64,000 nt of DNA from Tetradesmus obliquus (lineage: Eukaryota > Chlorophyta > Chlorophyceae > Sphaeropleales > Scenedesmaceae): assembly GCA_030272155.1 (NCBI GenBank), contig CP126204.1:1975501-2039500 (forward strand), read 5' to 3'. The position numbers were made by a program, and so were the translations under genes. Numbering within the stretch: position 1 is the first letter of the stretch; each line of letters begins with the position of its first letter. The notes under the pieces were generated by a model. That model was given only the letters and a program-made list of their open reading frames with translations, was not told the DNA's origin and ran no database searches. Shown one piece after another: positions 1-12,166 of the stretch.

Positions 1-675
1 CGAGTACGATGAGGAGGTGCAAGCAGCAGCAGAACCGGCTGAGCTGCAGCAGGGCCAGCCAGACAGCAAAAAGGGTCTAGGAAGTCAGCAAATCACCTTT
101 CCATCGCATCTGTGTTTCTGTTGCATATGCAGGTCATGGACGAGTACGATGAGGAGGTGCATTTGTGTTGCATGTGATATGCCTGTTGCTGCCGTCCTGC
201 AAGTCAACAACCCATATTGCGACTAAAACTCATCTTGCAACTACAGGTCTTTGACGAGTACGATGAGGAGGTGCAAGCAGCGGAAGAGGCTGAGCTGCAG
301 CAGGGCCAGCCAGACAGTGAAAAGGACATACGGCCCACACACGCAAAGCACGGCAAGGGACGGGCAGAGGGTGGCATGATGGACGGCGCAGCAAACGGCG
401 AGGGTGGGTGGCAGGGTGTTTGCGGCAATCTGTTTTGTAGTTGTAGATGCTGTTATTGCAAGCTGTGCTTAGCTGTGCAGGCAGGCAGGCTTTGTGTGCT
501 CGCTGGCGGTTTTGCAGGTTGAGGGCTACGCATTTGCAAATCACATGTATCTTGCAAGCAGCTGCATGCAGCTACAGGAGCTGAAACAGCACCTTGCTTG
601 CTGTTTGCCTCATGTTGGTTCACTGCTGTTGCGTGGCGCCGGCAGAGTTTGACTTGCTGGCTGCCCTGCCGCTTC

Positions 676-709
<34 letters not shown>

Positions 710-3700
710 CTTTCACAGATGAAGATGACGGCGATGACGATGACGAGGCCATGCGGGTGTGGAACCTGCGCAAGTGCAGCGCAGCGGCGCTGGACATGCT
801 GTCCAATCACCTCAACGATGAGCACGTGCTGCCGCTGCTGCTGCCCATCGTGCAGCAGCGGCTTGGCGAGGCAGATTGGCGTGTGCGAGAGAGCGCAATC
901 TTGGCGCTGGGTGCGGTCAGTGAGGGGTGCCATATGGGCCTGGCGCCCTACCTGACAGATATGGTCAAGATGCTCCTGCCTGTCCTGCAGGTGAGTTGTC
1001 ACTTCTTGTTTGTAAGAGAGTTTGAGTTGAGTGCTATTCTGGCGCTGGGTGCGGTCAGTGAGGGGTGCCATATGGGCCTGGCGCCCTACCTGACAGATAT
1101 GGTCAAGATGCTCCTGCCTGTCCTGCAGGTGAGTTGTCACTTCTTGTTTGTAAGAGAGTTTGAGTTGAGTGCTATTCTGGCGCTGGGTGCGGTCAGTGAG
1201 GGGTGCCATATGGGCCTGGCGCCCTACCTGACAGATATGGTCAAGATGCTGCTACCTGTCCTGCAGGTGGGTTGTCACTTTTTATTTGTCTCTCTCTTTT
1301 TGCCGCGGCTCATGGTGCGCATCATCACGTGCTGGTGCATGGAGCTTGGCGTGATTTGCATACGTTGCACTGACGTTTGTAACGGGTTCTGTTATAACGT
1401 GTAACTGTCTCCCCGTTCCTGCTTGCAGGACCCGCGGCCCATGGTGCGCATCATCGCCTGTCTCTTCCTTTCCCGCTGTTGTACCAAAGCTTGTCAAACG
1501 TGTCACTGTCTCTGTGTCAATGATGTTTGTAGGACCCGCGGCCCATGGTGCGCATCATCACCTGCTGGTGCCTCTCGCGCTATGTGCAGTGGGTGCTGAT
1601 GCCACCCGGTAGCGCTGAGATTGCTCCTGGCGCGCTCCTGCCGCGAGTAGCACCTGAGAATGAGGTGAGTGCGTGACACACGCATAAACATACACACAGA
1701 CGTAGACATACTTCTGTTGGCGCCTTCTTTAGATGCTTCAAGCACTCTGTTGCAGCACTGTGTTGGCGCTCCCCTGCTGCGTGCTAGGCCAGAGAATGAG
1801 GTGAGTGCACGATCAAGGCATACGCGCAGAGCTCTTGGCACACGTAAAGTGGCAAGATGTGTGTTCACCTGTGGTGCAGTGACAAGATGTGTGCTGATCA
1901 CCCAAGTGTAACTAACTTGGAATCCACATGCATCGCTGTTGTCGCTGATTCTTTTCTCTGCCTGATGATTCATATATTCAAACCACGCAGGCGCTGTTTG
2001 AGCAGATCCTGGCGGGGCTGCTGTCTCGCGTGGCAGATGGCAACGGGCGGGTGCAGGAAGCAGCATGCAGCGGGCTGGCGGAGCTGCTGGAGCATGCAGG
2101 CGCATGCACGCATGGCGCTGTGCTGGTGCCACGCCTGCAGGTGTGTTGGGGTGCAGCTCTGCCCATCCCTGCCTTGCACCAGCATCAAGACATGCTGCTG
2201 CTGCTGTCAGGTGGCCAGGCCTACCTGGATACAACAGTTGATCTACTCCTGATGTTTGGCTGCATATCTTGCAGGGTGTTGCATGCATGTTGGCAACACA
2301 TCTGCAATCGTATGGAAAGCCTGGCTCATCCATGTGTAGGTTAGGCCTGCATGTTGGCCCATGCGCTGCTGCTGCATGTCGCAACATCGCTTGCTGGTTG
2401 CTGTGTGGCTGCAGCACCTGCCTCCGGACACACGCTGCTTCACTAGATGTACAGTGATGTGACCATACAGAGGCATGACAATGCACGAAACTGATGCTCC
2501 TGACATCAGCTCGTGATAGCACTCTCACCCTTACCCTTGCCCTCTTCTGTGTCTGTTCTGTGTGCGGTTCTGCAGCCGCTCGCAGACACGCTGTCTAAAG
2601 CAGCCGCCAGCTGCGGCCGCCGCAACCTACGCATTGTGCTGGAAGCAGTCAGCACCACCTGCAGCGTAGTGGGCAGCCGAGTGCTGAGTCAGCACCCTGC
2701 AGCAGTGCAGCAGCTGGTGGTGCCGCTGCTAAACCGCTGGCAGGCCATCGGGTTTGTGGAGCGGGACGTGGTACCCATCATGGAGGCGTTGAATAACATG
2801 TCAGTTAACATGGGGCCGGCGTTTGAGCCGTACGCGCAGGCGGTGTTTGAGAAGGGCGTGATGCTGCTGCAGCTGCAGCAGGAGGCGCGGGCAGCACAGG
2901 TGGGTGGGGAGCTGATGGTTGTTATTGTAATTAGGCTTCCTGCAAGCAGTCCTGGTTCAACCAAACTGATTTGGGGCGGCAGAGTGAGCTAATGAGTTGC
3001 AGCAAACAGCCTGTGTATGATTTGCGTGACCGGTGCTTGTTACCAGCAGCAACATGCGCGATGATGCTGATGTGTTGGTCTGCTGCAGTCGAGCTGCTGT
3101 CGTGCTGACTCGCTGCTTGCCTGCTGCCGTTACTTCCTCTTCTTCTTCTCTGTGACCTTCTGCTCTGCAGCTTGCAGGAAGTGCCAGCTCATATATAACA
3201 AAATTCCAGATATGCTGACTGACCACTTGCCTGCTGCCCTTCCCTCTTCTTCTGTGTCACCTTCTGCTCTGCAGCTTGCAGGAAGCGCCAGCTCATATGA
3301 CATCGACCTGCACATGGCAGCGCTAGACATGCTTGCAGGAGTCGCAGATGGCCTGCGGGCATCTGTCGAGCCGCTGGTTGCAGCTGCAAGCCCTGCGCTG
3401 CCGGCGCTGGTACTGGCTGCATGCGGAGACAGCGCAAGCGACGTGAGGCAGAGCGCCTTTGCGCTTGTGGGAGACCTGGCCAAATCGTGCCCCAGGTGAG
3501 AGTGGCAACTGCAGCAGAAGGGCGGCCGTTATCTGAACTATACGCCAGTTTACATGCCAGTTTATAGGCCAGTTTAGCGCTTGTGGGAGACCTGGCCAAA
3601 TCGTGCCCCAGGTGAGAGTGGCATTTGCAGCAGAAGGGCGGCCGTTATTTAAACTATACGCCAGTTTACATGCCAGTTTATAGGCCAGTTCAGCGCTTGT

Positions 3701-6134
3701 GGGAGACCTGGCCGAATCTTGCCCCAGGTGAGGGTGGCAACTGCCCCAGGCCTTTTCTTTGTCCTTCTCTGAACTACGCGCGGAAGTGCATAGGCTCAAG
3801 CAGGCTTGCCTGCTGCCGTTGTGTAGGACTTGTGCCCTGTAAGTGGCAAATGCAGCAGGAAGGCGGCAAACCCTACATGCAGTGCGCAGCTTGGCACTGC
3901 AGCAGCCAATGCAAGCTCAATGAACGCGGACAGGGCTTGCTGATTAGGCCAATCTGGCGCGCATGCACTTGTTCAACACGCCGTGCTTGCTGCTGCTGCT
4001 GCACTGCAATGCAGCCACGTGCTGCCACGCCTAGATGAATTTGTCAAGCTGAGCCTGGCCTGTATGGAGGTGCCCGCGCTCACTGAGCCCAACATGCCGT
4101 CAGCCAACAACGCCATCTGGAGCCTGGGCGAGCTCATGATCAAGGTGCGTGCTCATGTACATGCTTGCATTGTTGTTCATGTTGATGTTATGTTCTTGAC
4201 GTGCATGTGTGCTTGCTCCATGTGTGCTCTGCTGTGTCGGCATCAGGTGCGATGCAGCGGCTGTGCTGCTGTCCACCACTTGCCTGCAGGCTAACCTTGC
4301 CACGCTGTGCCTCCATTGGCTCTGCTGTTCTCTTTCGGTTGCAGGCGAGCCGCGCCGGCTGTGGTTTCCCAGATACTTCAAGTAGCAAGGGAGCTCATTA
4401 CTTGCACATGCTAGCTCTCTCTGAAGTCCCTGTGAGCCGCAACCAGCTCAACATACGACCATCGTTTCTTGCCTGCAGGCCAACCCCGCCACGCTGGCGC
4501 CGTACATCGTGCGCGTCTGCGAGGCAGCTGCCACCCCGCTGATGGGCGGCGTGCGCGTGAGCCGCAGCTTGCAGGAGAACGCCGCCATCAGCTTGGGCAG
4601 GGCAGCCATGGTGTGCCCGGATCAGGTGGGCTGTGGTGGACATTGCTGTATTGTTGGCGATTTGTCGTTTCAGCTTGCAGGGGAACGCCGCGAGCAGGCT
4701 TGACTAAGCAGCCGTGGTGTGCCCGAATCAGGCAGGTGCTTTGCTGGTGTTCCGAATTATTTCATGATGTGGCTGCCTGTTACAAAAACAGGTGTGCCAG
4801 CCAGCCCTGCCCTGCAGCTGCAGCCTGCCTGTTGCTAACACCTGGGTCTCGCCTGCTCCTCCTGTCGCGCCTCTACAACAGCACATGTGCGCGGCAACGT
4901 CATTGTCACAAAACCCCGCTTCACCGCACGTATATTGTGCCCGCAGGTGGCGCCGCTGCTGCCGCACTTCTTGGGCCCCTGGTGCAACGCGCTGCGCAAC
5001 ATCAGGGATGACTATGAGAAGGAGCAGGCCTTCCGGGGGCTGGTGGCAGTGGTGCATAAGACACCTGAGCCCGCAGTAACAGCCTTCCCTGCCTTCGCCA
5101 GTGAGTCACAGTAATATGCATCTTGTGATAGTGGTATGCCTTTGCTAGTGAGTTACAGTGGTAGCATGTGCTAGTGGGCGATAGTGTTATTCCTTTGCTA
5201 GTGAGTGATAGTGGTGTGTCCTTTGCTAATGGGGTTGAGTGCAACATCCACAATGACTATGAGAAGGAGCAGGCCTTCAGGGGGCTGGTGGCAGTGGTGC
5301 ATAAGGCACCGGAGCCCGCAGTCACAGCCTTCCCCGCCTTTGCCAGTGAGTGTCGTCGTCGCGCCTTTGTTGATAGTGGTATGCCTTTCCTAGTGAGTTA
5401 CAGTGGTAGCATCTGCTAGTGGGCGGTAGTGTTATCCTTTGCTGGTGAGTGATAGTGGTGTGTTCTTGCTAGTGGGGTTGGGTGCAACATCAGGGATGAC
5501 TATGAGAAGCAGCAGGCCTTCCGGGGGCTGGTGACAGTGGTGCACAAAACGCCAGAGCCTGCAGTGACAGCCTTCCCCGCCTTTGCCAGTGAGTTACATG
5601 TAACTACTGCTGTTGTGTCGGCGAGTTTGGACAGCCCTTGTAGCCTTCCCGCCTTTAGCCAGTAAGTGATGATATGGTTCCTTTGCTACCAGCAACTAGG
5701 TGAGTGCGAGTTCACAAGGCGCGGAGGCCAGCAGTGACAGCCTTCCCCGCTTTTGCTAGCGAGTCACAGCGTTGATGCGGTTGCTTCAGTTCACGTTGTC
5801 TTGGCATTGCTCCTGGTGCTTGCTTAGCAAAGGCTGGTCGATTTCCTGCCAGGGCCAATAGGAAGTTGACTTTGCGACTATTTGCTTGCCTGCTAATCTA
5901 CAATACCCGCCTACAACATCACGTCATGGCCTGACGTCACTTGGTGTGTGCGCCTCACTAACTGCTGCAGGCGCCGTGACCAGCTGGCGCCACATTCAGG
6001 ATGAGGCACTGGCGCAGGCGCTGGTGCAGCTGCTGCGCTACCTGCATGATGGCGTGGGCACGGAGGCCTGGGGCAGGCTGGTGGCTTCACTGGAGCCAGC
6101 AGTGCGCTCAAAGCTGGAGGGCATGTGCAGATAA
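1..6134 (+). CDS. TNPO1: Transportin-1 / karyopherin beta-2 nuclear import receptor (5' end outside window)
   Basis: Importin-beta family receptor that carries PY-NLS cargo into the nucleus and is released by Ran-GTP. Ten exons fit in phase: 247-403, 719-990, 1533-1664, 1991-2140, 2576-2899, 3275-3495, 4015-4144, 4479-4625, 4947-5100, 5971-6134, giving 616 residues and a TAA stop. Matches to animal transportin, from memory: PDSEKDIRP, then the acidic loop DEDDGDDDDE followed by WNLRKCSAAALD, ITCWCLSRYVQW, RVQEAACSGLAELLE, VRQSAFALVGDLAKSC, NNAIWSLGEL, ENAAISLGR and LRNIRDDYEKEQAFRG. The order is that of the HEAT-repeat superhelix from the acidic H8 loop to the C-terminus. The N-terminal Ran-binding repeats must lie upstream of the window. 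Almost every exon is flanked by partial copies of itself, so competing splice sites exist; exons were chosen by phase and by the longest match. Very likely functional. Confidence 0.93.
2..403 (+). repeat. Copies of the transportin exon at 247-403
   Basis: Three copies of the coding stretch DEYDEEVQ occur: about 2-78, 131-165 and the exon used at 247-403. The copies at 131 and 247 follow an acceptor-like CAG. The first copy runs on to PDSKKG and loses the conserved EKDIRP, and the second breaks off after EEV, so both are read as relics. Confidence 0.8.
895..1266 (+). repeat. 138-bp in-frame tandem repeat of a transportin HEAT unit
   Basis: The 3' part of exon 719-990 plus its donor and the next 42 bp is repeated at 991-1128 and 1129-1266. 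The period is 138 bp (46 codons) and the units are nearly identical. Each ends in a CTGCAG/GTGAGT- or GTGGGT-like donor, and reading through is open. Any of the three donors joins exon 1533 in phase. Confidence 0.9.
1298..1560 (+). repeat. Copies of the start of transportin exon 1533-1664
   Basis: The segment encoding PRPMVRII appears three times: a degenerate copy near 1298-1340, one after a good acceptor (TTGCAG) at 1430-1470, and the exon itself at 1533. The middle copy loses the CWCLSRY continuation. Confidence 0.75.
3160..3300 (+). repeat. Copy of the acceptor and start of transportin exon 3275-3495
   Basis: A CTCTGCAG acceptor followed by an LAGSASSY-like sequence occurs at about 3165-3197 (degenerate) and again at 3267-3300 (used). 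The pyrimidine tracts upstream are duplicated with it. Confidence 0.75.
3462..3735 (+). repeat. Three tandem copies of the 3' edge of transportin exon 3275-3495
   Basis: The segment coding ALVGDLAKSC with its CCCCAG/GTGAG donor recurs at about 3462, 3578 and 3693, with a period of 115-116 bp. Intervening intron sequence (TACGCCAGTTTACATGCCAG) is copied too. The period is not a simple multiple of 3 throughout, so only the first copy lies in frame with the exon. Confidence 0.85.
4279..4735 (+). repeat. Edge copies flanking transportin exon 4479-4625
   Basis: A degraded copy of the exon start (CTGCAG then a NPATL-like segment) lies upstream at 4275-4310. A degraded copy of the exon end (GAACGCCGC... 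GTGTGCCCGAATCAGG) lies downstream at 4667-4733. Confidence 0.7.
5000..5765 (+). repeat. Tandem copies of the end of transportin exon 4947-5100
   Basis: The segment coding NIRDDYEKEQAFRGLVAVVH through AFPAFA plus its donor is repeated at about 5243-5348 and 5488-5592. Shorter fragments lie at about 5630-5670 and 5715-5765. Copies diverge with distance from the exon, but most keep a GTGAGT-like donor. Confidence 0.85.
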
Positions 6135-6334
6135 TGGGCACTGAGCCGGCACTGAGTGAGCACTGAGGCCTGGGGTGGGCTGGTGGATTCCCTAGAGCCA
6201 GCGGTACGCTCAAAGCTGGAGGGCATGTGCAGATGATAGGCACTGAGCCGGCACTAAGTGGGCACTGAGGCCTGGGGTGGGCTGGTTGGCTCGCTGAAGC
6301 CCGCAGTGCGCTCAAAGCTGGAGGGCATCTGTAA
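6056..6334 (+). repeat. 102-bp tandem triplication of the transportin stop-codon exon
   Basis: The last coding segment (EAWGRLVASLEPAVRSKLEG, then stop) begins at about 6056 and is copied from about 6164 and 6265, placing two relic copies in the 3' UTR. The third copy ends in the TGTAA motif. Confidence 0.85.
6330..6334 (+). terminator. Candidate TGTAA polyadenylation signal for transportin
   Basis: First TGTAA after the stop, about 195 bases downstream. TGTAA is the usual poly(A) signal of chlorophyte nuclear genes. Assignment is by position only. Confidence 0.45.
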
Positions 6335-8114
6335 ATAGTAGGGGAGGACTGCGATGGAAGAGGAGGAGGGAGTAGGTTTCGAAGTTTGGCGCAGACGGCA
6401 GAAGGTCAGGTGGTTGCGCTAGGAATGTTGAATGCTGGCGTGGGTGGCGGGGTTTGTTATGTGTGGTTTTTTGCTGGTGCGCGCAGCAGTGTGTGCTGCG
6501 TGCAGCTGGCAGCTGCGCATCAAGGTTCAGCGGCAGGGCTTGCATTGCACACACTTGATGCAGATAGGGCCAGTTCATATTGCAGTTGGCTGGGGTTTGG
6601 CAGGCGCTGGCTGTCAGCTCACGGTTACAGGCATATGCAGGTTGAAGGCGATGCAGCTGATTCCACCAGTAATTGCACAGTGTGTGCAGGTGCTTGTGGG
6701 TAGCGGTTGGAGGTTGTGCAGTTGTGCAGCTGCAATGGCTGCTTGACGTTATGCTGGATTGTACAGGTGAACCACTATGCAGCAGTTGCTGGAACAGCGT
6801 CACGCACCGTGGGTTGACAAGGGTAAGGGTTTTGCATTGCTGGTGGTTGTTTCAACCCTGCCACTTTGGAGTGTGTGTTGTAGGGCTGGGAAGCACAGAT
6901 CGTGATTCTGCAGGTGTTGACAGAGTGATGGGCTCAAGCTGCAGCCATGGGTCTTGGTTTTTTGTGTGGCACTTTCATACAGCGGCAGCAGCAGCAGCTA
7001 CAGCAAGGGCAGCTTTCTTTGCACGATAGGCAGCTTTGTGCAGACCTGAGGCGTGTGTTCGGCGATGGGTGCTGTGATAGACGCTGTGGTTTGTCTTTGC
7101 TGATGTTGCCGCAGCATGATGGCTGCTGCTCTTGGAAGACAAGGCAGCATGTCAACTGCTGTTGTTTGCAGATGGTCAGCCTTTGCATGTGCAGCTTGGT
7201 GCCGCTGCGTGCACTCTGGCAGCATGCTGTCACTTATACTTCCGAAAGGCTGGCCAGGAAGTGACATGGATTGGTTTGGCTGACCACTCGATTTGCCCAC
7301 ATCTAGTGCATGCTGCGACAATGCTCACATGGTGTGCGTCAAAGAACGCAACTTCAGCAGTGCTTCAGTGCCACTGCAGCTGGCCCTGCAGGCAGTGGCT
7401 GCCTGGCCTGGTGTGTCAGCTGCTTCCATGGCCAGTGTGGCAGTGCATGCTGAGCTAGTGCACTAGCACGTGCTACCCAGTTAGCTGGCGGTAGTTCCCA
7501 GATAGCTGGCTGACTCATTGGATCGGGTTTGTTGGCGGCTGATCTTACTCTTGGGAAAAAATCTACGGCATGTGCGCTTCGTGTAATCTCAGGCCTTTCC
7601 TCTTGGCTATATATACGATGGAAGGCCTTCCAGCATCGCCACAACCGTCGATTTGTGTTGAGACATGGGCACTGCTTTGCGTCGCATGCATTCCTGCCCC
7701 TTTCTCTTACAAGTCATACCAACATATGCAGTACGCTGAACAGCCCGTCCCAACGGATGGATGCGCAAGCCTAGCAGGTCAGGCTTAGCAGGCCTTCAAG
7801 TTTAACCCAAGTTCAACTTGGTGGGATAAACTACTGCATGCTTGCAACTGCAACTGCTTGTAACTTCTCTCGTGAACAGCACATCACACAGCAAGCCCCA
7901 TCACCACGAGCAGCATCATGAGCAGCATGCGTGGCCGACACCAGCTGCCTCCTGACCCCCAGCACCACCACCACAACAGCCGCCGCCGCCGCTGCTGCTC
8001 CTGCCAAGCAGCTCCTGCCTTGCCTGCTTGCTCCCTGCTGCTGCTGCATGAGGAGGCTTCAAGCCGTGCTGCACTGCACTCAGCTCGCCCTTAATGCAGC
8101 CCTTAATCGTGCAA
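6335..8114. other. Convergent intergenic/3' UTR region
   Basis: This lies between the transportin and phytochelatin synthase 3' ends. Several short open frames occur on both strands, but none has splice-consistent neighbours or recognisable protein sequence. It probably holds the 3' UTRs of both genes. Confidence 0.6.
7707..7711 (-). terminator. Candidate TGTAA polyadenylation signal for phytochelatin synthase
   Basis: TTACA on the + strand reads TGTAA on the - strand, about 400 bases beyond the stop at 8115. Called by motif and position only. Confidence 0.35.
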
Positions 8115-11100
8115 TCAAGCTGGAAGGGACAGCTGCTGCACACTGCGGCGGCAGCAGCAGCAGCACACTGCGGCGGCAGCAGCAGCAGCATCTACACCGT
8201 CCGACAAACCTCCACTACCATCATCATCATCAGCAGCAGCATCGCGGCCCTCATGCAGCACATCTTCAATGTGCATCAGCTGCTGCCGCAGGTACTGCAC
8301 CTCCCCTTCCACAATGCTGACTGCTGATGCATCCAGCAGCTGCTGCCACTGCTTGAGCTGCTGCGGGTCAGCCCATGCTGCTGCATCGCCCCAGGCAGAC
8401 GGCTCCTGCAGCAGCAGTAGCATTGTGAGCTTCTCCGACAGGAAGTCCGGCTGCTGCTGCTGCTGCTTCTGATCAATCTGAGCTTGCTGCTGCTGCTGCT
8501 GCGGCGGCGCCTCCTGCTGGTGCTGCTCGTGGCAGGGGTGGTGGTGGTCGTCTGCTGCATGCTGCTGCTGCTGCTGCGGGTCTGCTGGCAGGTAGGGCCG
8601 CATCTGCTCCACAAGCGGCTCAATTACCTGCAGGGACACACAAGCAGGAAAGCAAACAAATCCACTTTTTTCCACAGATGCCGTGGCTTGAGCAACAGAT
8701 GCATCGCATGCATGCGGTGACTTGAAGTGAAAACTTTGATTGGATGCAACCAGTGATGTGTCATCTGCATGCATCCCAGCAAGACCACGGATCAGGGCAT
8801 CAGTTAGCCGCCTGGGTGATGCTGATGCTGCAGCTGTTGCTAGTCAGCGACACCCCAGACACGCCTTCAAGGCGAACAACTGTGATCGAAACCTACACAC
8901 AGACATATACACACGCAGCGCAGCAGCCCACCTGGTGCAGCGGCGTCGCGCGCAGCTCCTGTAGCACCTGCTGCCTCACGGTGTGCGGCACGCAGCGGTC
9001 CTTGGCACACATCTGAGCAGCGTAGCGCACCGCAATGAAGCTGCGCACAGACACGAGCGGGGCCATTGACACCAGGCGGGCCACCACAGCCTCGGGCGCT
9101 GCCAGCTGCCCCGACGCAGCAGCTGCCTGCACGGGCAAGGCATGCAGAAGACATTGTCGTGGTCAGCGCAACACGAGGTCGTGTTGCTTGCATCCAGTGG
9201 CACCAGCTCTGGACCCTTCAGTTTTGGTTGGTTGCCTAGTTCTTGCAATGAAGGTGCGCACGGACACTAGCGGGGCCACTGACACCAGGCGGGCTCCGGC
9301 TCCGGCGCTGCCAGCTGCCCGACGCAGCAGCTGCCTGCACATGCAAGGCATAGTGAATGTTTGCTATTGAGAGTGCAAGGTTGAGTTGATTGCAGCCATT
9401 ACCAGCTCTGAGCATATGTTTCGCCTTGGTTGCAATGAAGCTGCGCACAGATACTAGCGGGGCCATGGACACCAGCCGCACCACGCTGTTGAGTCTTGGA
9501 GTGTCAGGGCCATGTTTGATGGTACCATCCCCATCATTGATTGCAGGCCTACCTCAAATAGCATAGCTTAAGCAAGGCATCACTAGTTGAAAACTTGAAA
9601 CAAATACACCCAAAACTTAAGCCTTGAAGTTCACACACCTGCACCAGCTCAGGCGCAGTGGCCTTGATGAAGTGCTCCGCCTCCCTCCAGTTGCTATCTG
9701 GCCGTATATCTAGCGTGAACAGCACGCCAGTTGCCTTCCACAACACTTGCAGAACTCCTAACAAAACAAGGCCGCAGCTGAGACACCCACAAAAAGCTGC
9801 TGCCACCTGCACCAGCTCAGGCGCAGTGGCCTTGATAAAATGCTCCGCCTCACGCCAGCTGCCATCTCGCCTGATGTCCAGCGGAATCAGCACGCATGTT
9901 GATGTTTGATGCTTGCAGACTCACCACAAATCTTGGACACAACTGTGTCACCAGCTGATCCCCCGACAACCACAGACAACAAACACCGTGTTTGGAACCG
10001 CAGCCACCTACCTGCACCAGCTCAGGCGCGGTGGCCTTGATGAAGTGCTCTGCCTCCCTCCAGCTGCCATCCGGCCGTATATCCAGCGTGAACAGCACGC
10101 TGTCGGGCCGCGTGTTGGCTGACAGCCGCAGGAAGCCGCGCGGCTGCCCAGTGGTGGGGTCGACGCGTGACATAGCCTCATAAAGCATTGGCAGCGGCAC
10201 CCAGTGCGGCGGGTACTTGAAGCGCGCCTGATGAGCAATGAACAGCAATAGCGAGAGCAACGCAAGGCATCAGCAGCTGTGCAGAACAGGGACATCCTGA
10301 GAGGAATATCATTTATCAAAGGGTGGAGTTGATGTATGGCAATGAGCACAATGTGGCTGCCCCATGGTGGGGTCGACGCACGACAGGGTCGACGCGCGAC
10401 ATGGCCTCATATAGCATTGGAAGAGGCACCCAGTGCGGCGGGTACTTGAAGCGCGCCTGATAAGCAAACAAGAGCAAGGGAAGGCATCAGCTGTGCGAAC
10501 ACCCGGGCAGCAACAAGGGATGGAGGGATGAGGGAAGGGCAGAGTAATGAGCATGGTGCTACAATGCACACGCCCGGCAGCCAGCACACAGCAGCAAGGC
10601 AGCTACCATGTGCACACCCTCAGATATCTTCCAACGCGCCCTGCCGACCCCACGGGGCTGAAGTGGCATCCCCTTGACATCAAATATGGCAACGCTACAC
10701 ACAACACACGTCTGCTCATTACGTACCGTGTCTAGGATCAGCACCAGGTCCCGCGCAGCATGGTATCCCCCAACAGGGCTGAAGTGGCCGTCGCCGGTCT
10801 GGCTGAATGCCTTGCGGCTGTAGCTGACCACCAGGTGCTCCTCGCCACTGGCAGCCACAGCAGCTACAGCATGCCTGAACTCCTGCAGGCTGAAGCTGCC
10901 GAAGCGGTGCAGCGAGACGTTGGCGCCGTTGCACTTGGCCAGGCAGGCAGCCTGCGGCGAGAGAAAGGGCAACACACACAACGAATTGGTCTCAGCAAGA
11001 GGCAGCGAGACGTTGGCACCATTGCACTTGGCCAAGCAGGCAGCCTGCAGCGCAAGCAGCAGACAGGGCAGCACACCGTTTGCAGGTGCTGCCCGCAAGA

Positions 11101-11678
11101 GGCAGCTGCTGGCGCCACTTTGGCAGCTGCTAGGTGTAATCGCCCTGCTGCCACAGCCGCTGCAGCACCCTGCGTGTGCAGGGCGCCCTCCCTTGCTGCT
11201 GCTGCTGCTGCTGATGCACCGTGCTACACTGCTCTATTTGCTGCGCGCCTCCATGAGCACCACTCCTTCTTTCGCGACTGTGGCCAGCGGCAGGCAGCAG
11301 TCCAGCAGCTGCTTGAAGCCTGCTCTACACTGCATCGAGTATCTTGCATTCCACGCCATGCTGCGCGCTATGTGAGCACCACGCCTCCTTCCGCAACTGC
11401 GGCCAGCGGGCAGCAGTCCAGCGGTCACACTGCACTGCACTGCACGCTCTAACTGGCATTCCACGCCATCCACATCACGCTGCGCACCTGTGTCAGCACC
11501 ACGCCCTCCTTTGCCACTGTTGCCAGCGGCAGGCAGCAGTCCAGCAGCTGCTCATGGAACCAGCGCCAGCTGCCCTTCCAGGGCCGCTTGGGGTCAATTG
11601 ACAGAGCATTGAGCACCATGGCAATGCTGGCAAGCCCACAAAAGGCGGGCTCATCTTGGGTGCTGCGGGTGGGGCAGG

Positions 11679-11713
<35 letters not shown>

Positions 11714-11829
11714 GCGGGGTGAGAGATTGTGCATGCTAGGCTGCCTGAGGTCAATTGACACAGCATCGAGCAACATGGCGATGCTGGCAAGCCCATATAA
11801 TGCAGGCTCTTCTTGGGTGCTGTTGGCAT

Positions 11830-11878
<49 letters not shown>

Positions 11879-12125
11879 TTGCTGTGAGTAGCGCTTGGAG
11901 GTGTGCAGCAACTGCTGGCCAGCTGCCCTAAGAGCTGAGCCCATGCGCCGCTGTACCTGTACTGCGCAACTTCGAGTATGGCAGCGCCCCTACTGCTCTA
12001 TCAACTGTGCTAAACTATCATCTGTACTGCTTAATCAAAAAAATACCTGTACTGCTCTATGAGCTTGAAGAAGCCTGTCATGGTGCCCTGCTGCAGCGCC
12101 TCTGCAAACAGCAACCGCCCTGCAG

Positions 12126-12166
<41 letters not shown>

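Noticed and set aside
2-78. First copy of the DEYDEEVQ segment as a true transportin exon
   Set aside because: It runs into GLGSQQ instead of the conserved EKDIRP, and no donor in the right phase follows; the copy at 247 fits.
1503-2528. 341-codon minus-strand open frame
   Set aside because: It overlaps supported transportin exons on the other strand and has no protein-like conservation.
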